This document shows positions 37,800 through 48,016 of a stretch of DNA of 64,000 bases, piece by piece. The translations under genes and the position numbers were made by a program. The first letter of the stretch is position 1, and each line of letters starts with the position of its first letter. Source of the stretch: Streptomyces sp. LBL (lineage in GTDB: Bacteria > Actinomycetota > Actinomycetes > Streptomycetales > Streptomycetaceae). Where the stretch lies: positions 1-64,000 of the forward strand of contig NZ_JARXYX010000026.1 of NCBI RefSeq assembly GCF_029893585.1, written 5' to 3'. The notes below the pieces were generated by a model. It worked only from the letters and a program-made list of their open reading frames with translations, was not told the origin of the DNA and did not search any database.

Positions 37800-37840
37800 C
37801 GGGCCGGTTCACCCTCTGTATCCAAGGGAGAACCGGCCCG
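37800..37840 (-). terminator. Terminator of the ABC-F gene
   Basis: CGGGCCGGTTC (37800-37810) and GAACCGGCCCG (37830-37840) form a perfect 11-bp stem, with CCCT/AGGG pairing inside the loop. It starts 26 bp after the stop at 37866. Confidence 0.8.
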
Positions 37841-37865
37841 TGATGACCTCGTTACGCGCCTTCAC

Positions 37866-39674
<1,809 letters not shown>

Positions 39675-39854
39675 TTCTCTCCTGACAGGGGGGACGCTCG
39701 ACCCTTCAGGGTAATCGCCGGGGCAGGCCGACATCTCCGGCCCGCTCCCCTGTCGGCGGAGAGGGGCCTGCCGGCCGGGAGAGGGGGCAGCCGACCGGCA
39801 GGGAGGTCAGCAGGCCTGGGCGAGGGAGGTCAGCAGGCCGGGGCCGGTCAGGTC

Positions 39855-39945
39855 AGCCGGCGCTCAGGCCCCCGCCGCCCCAGCCGGCGCTCAGGCCCCC
39901 GCCGCCCCAGCCGGCGCTCAGGCCCCCGCCGCCCCAGCCGTCCCC
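39855..39945. repeat. 27-bp tandem repeats at the ispE 3' end
   Basis: Units starting at 39855, 39882 and 39909 are near identical, with a partial fourth at 39936. Each contains TCA that reads as an in-frame TGA on the ispE strand, so every unit brings its own stop codon; the first one met by ribosomes (39918-39920) is used. Confidence 0.8.
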
Positions 39946-40838
39946 GCCACCACCGTCGCACCGGGCGTCGGCCCGGACGCCGTACGCACCGTCCGGCAGG
40001 TGCCCGACGCCCGCAGGGCCTCAGCCACCTTCGCCGCCGACTCGGCCTCCCGGGCGAGGAACGCCGTGGTCGGGCCCGAGCCGGAGACCAGCGCGGCGAG
40101 GGCACCGGCGGCCCGGCCGGCCGCGAGGGTGTCGGCAAGCTCCGGGAACAGGGACAGGGCGGCGGGCTGGAGGTCGTTGGAGACGGCGGCGGCGAGCGCG
40201 TCGGGGTCGCCCTTGGCGAGGGCGTCGAGCAGTTCCCGGGAGGCGATCGGCTCGGGCACGTCCCGGCCCTCCGTCAGCCGGTCGAACTCACGGAACACGG
40301 CCGGCGTCGACAGCCCGCGGCCCGCCATCGCGAACACCCAGTGGAAGGTCCCGCCGACGTCGAGCGTGCGCAGCTGCTCCCCACGCCCGGTGCCGAGCGC
40401 CGCCCCGCCGACCAGGCTGAACGGCACGTCACTGCCCAACTCGGCGCAGATGTCGAGGAGTTCCTCGCGGGAGGCGTTCGTGCCCCACAGCGTGTCGCAG
40501 GCCAGCAGTGCCCCCGCGCCGTCCGCGCTGCCGCCCGCCATCCCGCCGGCCACCGGGATGTCCTTGGCGATGTGGATGTGGACGGCGGCTTCCAGGCCAC
40601 GGCGCTCGGCGAGCGCGATCGCCGCCCGCGCCGCCAGATTCGTACGGTCCAGGGGCACCTGGTCGGCGTCCGGCCCCGCGCAGGTGACGCGCAGCGCGTC
40701 GGCCGGGGTCACGGTCACCTCGTCGTGGAGGCCGACCGCGAGGAAGACGTTGGCCAGGTCGTGGAACCCGTCGGGCCTCGCGGCACCCACCGCGAGCTGG
40801 ACATTGACCTTGGCGGGGACGCGTACGGTGACGCTCAC
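39918..40838 (-). CDS. ispE: 4-diphosphocytidyl-2-C-methyl-D-erythritol kinase
   Basis: IspE phosphorylates CDP-methylerythritol in the MEP isoprenoid pathway. It is a GHMP kinase of 306 residues: VRVPAKVNVQLAVG at the start, the ATP loop IPVAGGMAGGSADGAGALLA (about 95-114), GSDVPFSLVGG, and the C-terminal LVSGSGPTTAFLA. GTG 40838 overlaps the rsmA stop by 4 bp (GTGA). The last residues, GTAGAAGA, come from the 27-bp repeat array. Confidence 0.95.
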   Translation of the reverse strand: MSVTVRVPAKVNVQLAVGAARPDGFHDLANVFLAVGLHDEVTVTPADALRVTCAGPDADQVPLDRTNLAARAAIALAERRGLEAAVHIHIAKDIPVAGGMAGGSADGAGALLACDTLWGTNASREELLDICAELGSDVPFSLVGGAALGTGRGEQLRTLDVGGTFHWVFAMAGRGLSTPAVFREFDRLTEGRDVPEPIASRELLDALAKGDPDALAAAVSNDLQPAALSLFPELADTLAAGRAAGALAALVSGSGPTTAFLAREAESAAKVAEALRASGTCRTVRTASGPTPGATVVAGTAGAAGA

Positions 40839-41872
40839 TGACCGGGCTCCTCATGCTGGGCGACGGGGGTCTCGTCGAGGCGGTTCTCGGTGGCGCGGTT
40901 CTCGGCGGCGCGGGACTCGTCGACGCGGGACTCGTCGACGCGGGACTCGTCGACGCGGGACTCGTCGACGCGGGACTCGTCGACGCGGGACTCGTCGACG
41001 CGGGACTCGGCGACGCGGGACTCGGCGATCCGCGCGAACTCCTCGACCGTCAGGGCCTCGCCCCGCGCCTGAGGCGAGACACCGGCGGCGACCAGGGCCG
41101 TCTCGGCCGCCGCCGCGGATCCGGCCCAGCCGGCGAGGGCGGCCCGCAGGGTCTTGCGGCGCTGGGCGAAGGCGGCGTCCACGACAGCGAACACCTCACG
41201 CCTGGACGCCGTGGTCTTGACCGGCTCGGCCCGCCGCACCAGCGAGACCAGCCCACTGTCGACGTTCGGCGCGGGCCAGAACACGGTGCGGCCGATGGAC
41301 CCGGCCCGCCTGACCTCGGCGTACCAGTTGGCCTTGACCGACGGAACGCCGTACACCCTCGAACCCGGCGCGGCAGCGAGCCGGTCGGCGACCTCCGCCT
41401 GGACCATCACGAGGGTGCGCTCGATGCTCGGGAAGCATTCGAGCATGTGCAGCAGGACCGGTACGGCCACGTTGTACGGCAGGTTCGCCACCAGCGCGGT
41501 CGGGGCCGGGCCCGGCAGCTCGGTCACCAGCATCGCGTCGGAGTGCACCAGCGCGAACCGGTCCGCCCGCCGCGGCATCCGCGCCGCGATCGTCGCGGGC
41601 AGCGCGCCGGCCAGCACGTCGTCGATCTCGACGGCGGTGACCCGGTCGGCTGCCTCCAGCAACGCGAGGGTGAGCGAGCCGAGTCCCGGACCGACCTCCA
41701 CCACCACGTCGTCGGCCCGGACGCCGGCGGTACGGACGATACGGCGGACCGTGTTGGCGTCGATCACGAAGTTCTGACCGCGCTGCTTGGTGGGGCGCAC
41801 ACCGAGGGCACTTGCGAGTTCACGGATGTCGGCGGGACCGAGAAGGGCATCGGGGACGGGGCTGCTGCTCAC
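40835..41872 (-). CDS. rsmA: 16S rRNA (adenine1518-N6/adenine1519-N6)-dimethyltransferase
   Basis: RsmA (KsgA) dimethylates two adenines in helix 45 of 16S rRNA during 30S maturation. The family motifs are clear: KQRGQNFVIDANTVRRIV, VVEVGPGLGSLTLALLEA (SAM loop), the catalytic NLPYN, and VFWPAPNVDSGLVSL. It is 345 residues, about 55 longer than needed: after VEEFARIAESR the tail is made of VDESR pentapeptides, six identical at DNA level, then AAENRATENRLDETPV. The tail has alternating charges and is probably disordered. Translationally coupled to ispE. Confidence 0.95.
   Translation of the reverse strand: MSSSPVPDALLGPADIRELASALGVRPTKQRGQNFVIDANTVRRIVRTAGVRADDVVVEVGPGLGSLTLALLEAADRVTAVEIDDVLAGALPATIAARMPRRADRFALVHSDAMLVTELPGPAPTALVANLPYNVAVPVLLHMLECFPSIERTLVMVQAEVADRLAAAPGSRVYGVPSVKANWYAEVRRAGSIGRTVFWPAPNVDSGLVSLVRRAEPVKTTASRREVFAVVDAAFAQRRKTLRAALAGWAGSAAAAETALVAAGVSPQARGEALTVEEFARIAESRVAESRVDESRVDESRVDESRVDESRVDESRVDESRAAENRATENRLDETPVAQHEEPGQ
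40911..41015. repeat. 15-bp tandem repeats encoding the RsmA tail
   Basis: CGGGACTCGTCGACG occurs six times without change from 40911 to 41000, followed by variant units CGGGACTCGGCGACG. Because 15 is a multiple of 3, unit gain or loss keeps the rsmA frame. Confidence 0.9.
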
Positions 41873-41953
41873 GGGACAAGGGTACGGGGGTGCAGTTGAC
41901 GTGATTCACCGACCGGCTCACCCGGCACTCGGGCCGGGCGAGGGCCGGGCGCA

Positions 41954-41996
41954 GCAGCGGCAGCGGCAGCGGCAGCGGCAGCGGCAGCGGCAGCGG
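41954..41996. repeat. CGGCAG hexamer repeats
   Basis: Seven to eight copies of CGGCAG lie in the 147-bp gap between the rpf stop and the rsmA start, i.e. in the rsmA upstream region. This is a hexanucleotide microsatellite with slippage potential. Confidence 0.85.
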
Positions 41997-42019
41997 TACG
42001 ACTGCCCGCAGCGGGCCGC

Positions 42020-43468
42020 TCAACCCTGCAACCGCTCCCCGCAATGCGGCCAAGGGCTCGCCCCCTGCCGCGCATAGAGCTTCTTCGCCCGGACCGTCTG
42101 CTCCTCCCCCGACGCGTCCTGCGGCCGCCCCTTCCCTCCGAGGCTCTGCCAGGTCTGCGTGTCGAACTGGTACAGCCCGCCGTACGTCCCCGACGCATCG
42201 ACCGCTTCCGGCTCCCCACCGGACTCGCACTCCGCCAGCGCCTGCCAGTCGAGCCGGTCCGCTCCCCGCACGGGCGGGGGCAGCGGCTTCGTCCCCACCT
42301 TCACCACCTGCGCCTGCGGCTCCCGCACCAGTTCCGTCCCCGTCCACCGCGGCTTCTGCCGGACGCCGTTGACGATCCGCACGGAGTACGTGATCCGCCG
42401 CAGCCCCGGCTGCCCGGCCCGATCGACCACCTCGGTGCCGCGGAACAGCCCGGGGTCCTCGGTCCGTTCCACCACGAACGGGATCGACTCCTCCTGGATC
42501 TCCTCGCCGCCGGTGATCCGCAGCACGGTGACGGTCTGCCCGTCGCGCGGGAAACTCTCCGGCGTCACGGACATCGTGTCCTGTCCCCGCAGGGTGATCC
42601 CGGCCTCCTCGACTGCCTGGCGCACGGTCGCCGCGTTGGTGCGGATCGTGCGGGCCCGGCCGTCCGCCATGACGGTCACGGAACGCTCGGTGCGCACGTC
42701 CAGCGCGATCCCCGCGCGTCCGATGCGCTGGGAGCGTGAGGTGGACAGGTACGCGCCCTCCGCACGCACTCCCAGCTGTCGCAGCGCCCCCTCCACGGTG
42801 TGCGCCGTCGTCCAGATCTCGCGCCGCTGACCGTCCAGGGTGAGGCGTACGGGACGGCCGTAGTGCACCGCGACCTCGCCGCCGCTGGCGAGCGCCTCGC
42901 CGGGAGCGGGTGCGATCACGTCGTGCGCCCCGACCCGCACGCCCTCCTCGGCGAGCAGTTCGGTGACGTCGTCCGCGAAGGTGTGCAGGGTGCGCGGTGC
43001 GCCGTCGACGTTCAGCTCGATCGCCTTGTCCTTGGCGACGAACGCGGTGGTGCCGCCGGCGAGGAAGGCGACGACCAGCGCCTGCGGCAGCAGTCGGCGC
43101 ATGGTGCTGTCGGTGCGCTCGGCAGACCGCGCCCGGCGCCGGCCCTCGGCCCGCCCGCCCGCCTGCCTCGCCCTCCCGCCCACTCGGGCGCGCGCGACGG
43201 GCGTGGGCACCTCGGGCACGCCCTGCCGCGGCAACTCGGGTCCGGCCGCCTGCGCCACCTCGTAGGCGGGCCGGTACGTGTCCTCGTAGGCGGGCCGGTA
43301 CGTGTCCTCGTACGGGGCCGGTGTGCCGTACGCCGTCGCCGTCACGTACGCGTCGTAGGCCTGCGTCTCGGTGATACGCAGGTCGGTGCGGGGCCCGGGG
43401 GGAGGCTCCGTGCCGTACGTCTCGTCCGTCTCGTCCGTCTCGAACGTCTGGTAATGCGCGTTGCTCAC
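42020..43468 (-). CDS. Resuscitation-promoting factor (DUF348, G5, transglycosylase-like)
   Basis: A secreted or surface lytic enzyme of the RpfB type, 482 residues from GTG 43468. Order: a long Tyr/Thr/Pro-rich N-terminal region with a duplicated YEDTYRPA unit (DNA repeat near 43260-43307), one membrane segment (LLPQALVVAFLAGGTTAFVA), three DUF348 modules (LNVDGAPRTLHTFADDVTEL; VRLTLDGQRREIWTTAHTVE; VTVMADGRARTIRTNAATVR), a G5 domain, and the lysozyme-like domain LDWQALAECESGG with the catalytic Glu, GLYQFDTQTWQSLGG. A longer frame to 43576 adds 36 doubtful residues. Confidence 0.9.
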   Translation of the reverse strand: MSNAHYQTFETDETDETYGTEPPPGPRTDLRITETQAYDAYVTATAYGTPAPYEDTYRPAYEDTYRPAYEVAQAAGPELPRQGVPEVPTPVARARVGGRARQAGGRAEGRRRARSAERTDSTMRRLLPQALVVAFLAGGTTAFVAKDKAIELNVDGAPRTLHTFADDVTELLAEEGVRVGAHDVIAPAPGEALASGGEVAVHYGRPVRLTLDGQRREIWTTAHTVEGALRQLGVRAEGAYLSTSRSQRIGRAGIALDVRTERSVTVMADGRARTIRTNAATVRQAVEEAGITLRGQDTMSVTPESFPRDGQTVTVLRITGGEEIQEESIPFVVERTEDPGLFRGTEVVDRAGQPGLRRITYSVRIVNGVRQKPRWTGTELVREPQAQVVKVGTKPLPPPVRGADRLDWQALAECESGGEPEAVDASGTYGGLYQFDTQTWQSLGGKGRPQDASGEEQTVRAKKLYARQGASPWPHCGERLQG

Positions 43469-43633
43469 GCCGACACGCTCCAGGGGCCGGAGGGGTCCAG
43501 AGGGGTCCGGACGCCCCAGCAGCGTCGGGTCCGGATCGGGCACCCAGAACCTAGCGGAGCTACCGTCACCCTCCAAAGCGACGTGGCTACCCAGAGTGGC
43601 GTTCGGGTCGGTCGATCACGGAGCGGTAACGGG

Positions 43634-44590
43634 TCAGTAGTCGAACGCGCGTGCCGTGTTGGCGGCGAGTGCCGACGCCAGCGCGTCCTCCTCGATGCTC
43701 CGCACGGCCGCCATGGCGCGCACGGTGACCGGAACGAGATACGGGGCGTTGGGCCGTCCGCGGTACGGCACCGGCGTCAGGAAGGGCGCGTCGGTCTCCA
43801 CCAACAGCAGCTCCAGCGGGGCCACGGCGACGGCGTCCCGCAGGTTCTGGGCGTTCTTGAAGGTGACATTGCCGGCGAAGGACATGAAGTACCCGGCGCC
43901 GGCGCAGATCTCCGCCATCTCGGCGTCCCCGGAGTAGCAGTGGAAGACGGTGCGTTCGGGGGCACCCTCCTCCTTCAGCACGCGCAGCACGTCGGCGTGG
44001 GCGTCACGGTCGTGGATGACCAGGGCCTTGCCGTGCCGCTTGGCGATCTCGATGTGGGCGCGGAAGGACCGCTCCTGCGCCTCTTTGCCCTCGGGCCCGG
44101 TCCGGAAGTAGTCGAGGCCCGTCTCGCCGACGCCTTTGACCTGCTCCAGCCCGGCCAGCCGGTCGATCTCGGCCAGCGCCGCGTCGAGTCCCGCGTCCCC
44201 GCCCGGTGTGCGCGCGTCCTGCCGGGACCATCCTCCCCCAGCCCCAGGGGGCTGGGAGGTGCCCCCAGGGTCGCCGTGGACGATCCGGGGGGCCTCGTTG
44301 GGGTGCAGGGCGACGGTCGCGTGGACGGCGTCGTACCGCGCCGCCGTCTCGGCCGCCCACTGCGAGCCCCGTACGTCACAGCCCACCTGGACGACCGTCG
44401 CCACCCCGACCGACGCGGCCTTCGCGAGCGCCTCCTCCACGGTTCCCGCCTGCATGTCGAGGTGGGTGTGGGAGTCGGCGACCGGTACCCGCAGGGGCTC
44501 CGGGAGAGGCGGGGCGGCGTTCTTGTCGCGGTTATCGGGCATATCGGACGTGCCGGACGTGCCGGAGGGGGCGTTCGAAGGCGAAGGCAT
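43634..44590 (-). CDS. tatD: TatD-family metal-dependent hydrolase
   Basis: A TIM-barrel hydrolase related to TatD deoxyribonucleases. Metal ligands appear in VADSHTHLDM, KGVGETGLDYFR, LVIHDRDAHADV, VFHCYSGDAEMA and VETDAPFLTP. 318 residues, longer than the usual 260-290: about 25 extra residues (GDPGGTSQPPGAGGGWSRQ and so on) interrupt the barrel after HPNEAPRI, where the DNA holds a GC-rich palindromic element at 44230-44268. It lies between rpf and the zinc-ribbon gene. Confidence 0.9.
   Translation of the reverse strand: MPSPSNAPSGTSGTSDMPDNRDKNAAPPLPEPLRVPVADSHTHLDMQAGTVEEALAKAASVGVATVVQVGCDVRGSQWAAETAARYDAVHATVALHPNEAPRIVHGDPGGTSQPPGAGGGWSRQDARTPGGDAGLDAALAEIDRLAGLEQVKGVGETGLDYFRTGPEGKEAQERSFRAHIEIAKRHGKALVIHDRDAHADVLRVLKEEGAPERTVFHCYSGDAEMAEICAGAGYFMSFAGNVTFKNAQNLRDAVAVAPLELLLVETDAPFLTPVPYRGRPNAPYLVPVTVRAMAAVRSIEEDALASALAANTARAFDY
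44230..44268. repeat. GC-rich palindromic element inside tatD
   Basis: CCTCCCCCAGCCCC followed by GGGGGCTGGGAGG and GCCCCC forms an imperfect hairpin. Similar small palindromic repeats are, as I recall, scattered through Streptomyces genomes, mostly between genes. Here it is in frame and adds residues such as PPGAGGGW to TatD. Confidence 0.6.
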
Positions 44591-44637
44591 GCCCCGATCC
44601 TACGAAAGGGGCATACCGTCGCCGGTGCCGGAGCGGG

Positions 44638-45048
44638 TCAGCTCGCCTTGCGCTGGAACGAGTGCAGGAAGTCGGACAGATGCCAGTGGTGGACTTCCTT
44701 CTGCCCGCCCTCGGCCCCCACCCCGGCCGCGCCCCCGGCCCCGCTGTCGCTCCCAGCCGTCGGAACCTCCACCGGTCCGGCGGGCGGTGTGGGCTGCGGC
44801 CGGTGCGCGGCGTCACGGGCCGACGCGACCCGCCCCGGCCGCATGATCCGTATGACGTGGTTGTCGCAGTTCGAGCAGGCCGGCCGGGAGAGCGGCGAGG
44901 GCACGACCTGATCGTTCACCACGTACTGCACGAACTCCCGGCCGTCGGCGTCCACGTGGTGCTCTATCACGTACGACTGCTCCCACCCGTGCCCGCAGCG
45001 CATGCAGGCGAAGGAATACGACTCGTGCACGACGGCGATCTCACTCAT
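44638..45048 (-). CDS. Conserved zinc-ribbon protein of unknown function
   Basis: 136 residues. The N-terminal half carries two Cys pairs (FACMRCGHGWEQSYVIEHHV and SRPACSNCDNHVIRIM), a likely single zinc ribbon with His residues in between. The C-terminal half is Pro/Ala/Gly-rich, ending VHHWHLSDFLHSFQRK. The gene sits between tatD and rsmI, a position conserved in streptomycetes as far as I remember. No function is assigned; nucleic-acid binding is possible. Confidence 0.8.
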   Translation of the reverse strand: MSEIAVVHESYSFACMRCGHGWEQSYVIEHHVDADGREFVQYVVNDQVVPSPLSRPACSNCDNHVIRIMRPGRVASARDAAHRPQPTPPAGPVEVPTAGSDSGAGGAAGVGAEGGQKEVHHWHLSDFLHSFQRKAS

Positions 45049-45292
45049 GCCAGCTCCTGTGGTCCGCTGGATCGAGGGACGGGTGTGTCCCTTTCCTCAG
45101 TGGACGCCTCCACCGGCCCGAACGCACCAGGCCTGTCGAGTGTTGGATCCGATTTAGGCGTTCCTTGCCAAACCGCCCCGTCGACCCCTCCTGGCTTTGC
45201 TTTGCCGGGAGGGTGCTTTGCGCACCCATGGGGCGCACGCTCAGAGGAGATACGCCCTGCTCAGGAGCCCTGCGCGCCCCCTTGTACGCATC

Positions 45293-46210
45293 TCAGGAAG
45301 GGCCAGCAGGGCCCTTCCCGGATACCGCCCCGGATACCGCCCCCGATACTGCCCCGGATGCCGCGTTCTTCGCCGCCACCACCGCGTCGAACACCTCCCG
45401 TTTGGGCAGCCCCGCGTCGGCGGCCACCGCGGCGATCGCCTCCTTGCGCCGCTCCCCCGCCTCCTCGCGCACCCGCACCCGCCGCACGAGTTCCGCGGCG
45501 TCGAGTCCCTCGGCCCCCTTCTCCGGGGCGCCCTCTACGACGACGGTGATCTCGCCCCGTACGCCCTCCGCGGCCCACGCGGCCAGCTCACCCAGCCCAC
45601 CGCGCCTGACCTCCTCGTACGTCTTGGTCAGCTCGCGGCAGACAGCGGCCCGCCGGTCGGCGCCGAACACCTCCGCCATCGCGGCGAGGGTGTCGTCGAG
45701 CCGGTGCGGGGCCTCGAAGTAGACGAGCGTGCGGCGCTCGCCCGCGACCTCCCGCAGCCGGGACAGCCGCTCGCCGGCCTTGCGCGGCAGGAACCCCTCG
45801 AAGCAGAACCGGTCGACCGGCAGCCCGGACAGCGCGAGTGCGGTGAGCACCGCGGACGGCCCCGGTACGGCGGTGACCCGGATGTCCTTCTCCACGGCCG
45901 CCGCGACCAGCCGGTACCCGGGATCGGACACGGACGGCATCCCCGCGTCGGTCACCAGCAGCACCCGCGCGCCGCCCACCAGTTCCTCGACCAGCTCAGG
46001 CGTCCGGGCGGCCTCGTTGCCCTCGAAGTACGAGACGACCCTCCCCTTGGGCGTCACCCCGAGCGCCTGCGTCAGACGACGCAGCCGCCGGGTGTCCTCG
46101 GCGGCGACGACGTCGGCACCGGCCAGCTCCTCCGCGAGCCGGGGCGGAGCGTCGGAGACGTCACCGATGGGAGTGCCGGCGAGGACCAGGGTTCCGGGCG
46201 TAACTGTCAC
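45293..46210 (-). CDS. rsmI: 16S rRNA (cytidine1402-2'-O)-methyltransferase
   Basis: RsmI 2'-O-methylates C1402 in the ribosomal P site. It belongs to the tetrapyrrole-methylase fold: TLVLAGTPIGDVSDAPPRL at the start, VAAEDTRRLRRL, the G-rich SAM loop VLLVTDAGMPSVSDPGYRLV, PGPSAVLTALALSGLP and FEGFLPRK. GTG 46210 gives 305 residues. The C-terminus is a GAVS repeat (four-residue unit, 12-bp DNA repeat at 45320-45360) followed by GKGPAGPS, whose codons form a 9-bp-stem hairpin (45296-45318) that may also act in termination. It is divergent from pmt. Confidence 0.94.
   Translation of the reverse strand: MTVTPGTLVLAGTPIGDVSDAPPRLAEELAGADVVAAEDTRRLRRLTQALGVTPKGRVVSYFEGNEAARTPELVEELVGGARVLLVTDAGMPSVSDPGYRLVAAAVEKDIRVTAVPGPSAVLTALALSGLPVDRFCFEGFLPRKAGERLSRLREVAGERRTLVYFEAPHRLDDTLAAMAEVFGADRRAAVCRELTKTYEEVRRGGLGELAAWAAEGVRGEITVVVEGAPEKGAEGLDAAELVRRVRVREEAGERRKEAIAAVAADAGLPKREVFDAVVAAKNAASGAVSGAVSGAVSGKGPAGPS
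45296..45318 (-). terminator. Hairpin overlapping the rsmI stop region
   Basis: GGAAGGGCC (45296-45304) pairs with GGCCCTTCC (45310-45318) around a 5-nt loop. It directly precedes the rsmI stop and so is inside the coding region; a terminator role is possible but not proven. Confidence 0.4.
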
Positions 46211-46261
46211 GTTTCCATCCTCGCAGGGGCGGAGAGGCAGGACGCACACGGCACGGTTCCC

Positions 46262-46276
46262 TACGATGGCGCGGTG
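46262..46276 (+). promoter_or_regulatory. Leaderless promoter of pmt
   Basis: TACGAT (46262-46267) lies seven bases before the GTG at 46274, so the transcript likely begins at the start codon. An ATG at 46265 is out of frame and meets a stop after three codons. Confidence 0.45.
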
Positions 46277-48016
46277 ACCAGTACCGCGTCCTCCACGGAC
46301 ACCCGGCAGGACCAGGCCCCCCAGGACCAACGGCCGTCGTGGCAGCAGCGACTGCGCCGTTTCGGATACACGGCGGGGCCCAGCAGCGACGTACGCGACC
46401 GTCTGGTGCCGCCGTACGTACAGCCCAGCCCGCGGCTGTGGCGGATCCCGGGGGCGCCCGGGCCGTTCGCCGAGCGGCTGACCCGCTGGTCCGGCTGGGG
46501 CGGTCCGCTGCTGGTGACGCTGTTCGCGGGCATCATGCGCTTCTACCACCTGGGCAGCCCGAAGGCGGTGATATTCGACGAGACGTACTACGCGAAGGAC
46601 GCGTGGGCGCTCGTCCACCGCGGCTTCGAGGTCAACTGGGACAAGAAAGTCAACGACCTGATCCTGTCGAGCAACGGGAACGTGCCGGTGCCGACGGGCG
46701 CGGCGTACGTCGTGCACCCGCCGGTCGGCAAGTACGTCATCGGGCTCGGCGAGCTGATGTTCGGGTTCAACCCGTTCGGCTGGCGGTTCATGACCGCGCT
46801 GCTCGGCACCCTGTCGATCCTGCTGCTGTGCCGGATCGGGCGCCGGATCTTCCGCTCGACCTTCCTCGGCTGCCTGGCCGGCGCGCTGATGGCGGTGGAC
46901 GGCCTGGCGTTCGTGATGGCCCGCACCTCGCTGCTCGACGGCGTGCTGATGTTCTTCGTGCTGGCCGCGTTCGGCTGTCTGGTCATCGACCGCGACAAGA
47001 CCCGTGAGAAACTCGCCGCCGCGCTCCCGGTGGACGCGCACGGCCGGGCCCGCCCCGACGCGCACATCGCGGAGACCCTCCGCTTCGGGTGGCGCCCCTG
47101 GCGCTGGCTGGCGGGCCTGCTGCTGGGCCTGGCGATCGGCACCAAGTGGAACGGCTTCTACGTGCTGGCCGCCTTCTGCGTGCTGGCGGTGCTGTGGGAC
47201 GTCGGCACCCGCAAGGTCGCGGGCGCGGGCCGCCCGTACGCGGCGGTGCTCAGGCGGGACCTCGGACTGGCGTTCCTCGCCACCGTCCCGGTCGCGATCG
47301 CCACGTACATCCTGTCCTGGCTGGGCTGGATCCTCTCCCCCGCGAACGGCAGCGGCGGCTACTACCGCAACTGGGCGACCGCCAACGGCAGGAGCAGCAG
47401 CTGGTCCTGGCTCTTCCCGGACTGGTGGCTCAGCCTGTGGCACTACGAGCACGAGGTCTACGACTTCAACATCAACCTCTCCTCGCCGCACACGTACCAG
47501 TCCAACCCGTGGAGCTGGCTCGTCACCGGCCGCCCGGTCTCGTACTTCTACGAGTCCCCCGCGCCCGGCAAGGACGGCTGCCCCCTCGACGCGGGCGAGA
47601 AGTGCGCCCGTGAGGTCCTCGCCCTCGGCACGCCCCTGCTGTGGTGGACGGCCTGCTTCGCGATCCTGTACGTGCTGTGGCGCTGGTTCTTCCGCCGCGA
47701 CTGGCGCGCGGGCGCGATCGCCTGCGGTATCGCGGCCGGCTACCTTCCCTGGTTCCTCTACCAGGACCGCACGATCTTCTTCTTCTACACGATCGTCTTC
47801 GTCCCGTTCCTCTGCCTGGCCGTCACCATGCTCCTCGGCGCGATCATCGGCCCCCCGGGCTCCACCGACACCCGCCGCGTCGTGGGCGCCACGGGCGCGG
47901 GCATCCTGGTCCTGCTGATCGCCTGGAACTTCATCTACTTCTGGCCGATCTACACGGGCACCACGATCCCGATCGACCAGTGGCGGTCGCGGATGTGGCT
48001 GGATACCTGGGTCTAG
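46274..48016 (+). CDS. pmt: Dolichyl-phosphate-mannose protein O-mannosyltransferase (GT39)
   Basis: Pmt moves mannose from polyprenyl phosphate mannose to secreted proteins; the S. coelicolor homologue is needed for phage phiC31 infection. 580 residues with about ten membrane segments. The catalytic first loop FDETYYAKDAWALVHRGFEV has the Asp-Glu pair, and HPPVGKYVIGLGE follows. GTG 46274 gives MTSTASSTDTRQ. The end MWLDTWV is repeated as DNA at 51372-51393, marking an insertion. The stop abuts the stop of the convergent methyltransferase (TAG then CTA). Confidence 0.93.
   Translation: MTSTASSTDTRQDQAPQDQRPSWQQRLRRFGYTAGPSSDVRDRLVPPYVQPSPRLWRIPGAPGPFAERLTRWSGWGGPLLVTLFAGIMRFYHLGSPKAVIFDETYYAKDAWALVHRGFEVNWDKKVNDLILSSNGNVPVPTGAAYVVHPPVGKYVIGLGELMFGFNPFGWRFMTALLGTLSILLLCRIGRRIFRSTFLGCLAGALMAVDGLAFVMARTSLLDGVLMFFVLAAFGCLVIDRDKTREKLAAALPVDAHGRARPDAHIAETLRFGWRPWRWLAGLLLGLAIGTKWNGFYVLAAFCVLAVLWDVGTRKVAGAGRPYAAVLRRDLGLAFLATVPVAIATYILSWLGWILSPANGSGGYYRNWATANGRSSSWSWLFPDWWLSLWHYEHEVYDFNINLSSPHTYQSNPWSWLVTGRPVSYFYESPAPGKDGCPLDAGEKCAREVLALGTPLLWWTACFAILYVLWRWFFRRDWRAGAIACGIAAGYLPWFLYQDRTIFFFYTIVFVPFLCLAVTMLLGAIIGPPGSTDTRRVVGATGAGILVLLIAWNFIYFWPIYTGTTIPIDQWRSRMWLDTWV
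47993..48014. repeat. 22-bp direct repeat, left copy (pmt 3' end)
   Basis: These 22 bases (beginning ATGTGGCTGG and ending CCTGGGTCT) encode the last residues of Pmt and occur again, unchanged, at 51372-51393. They enclose 3.4 kb with five genes not expected between pmt and the PBP genes. Confidence 0.9.
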
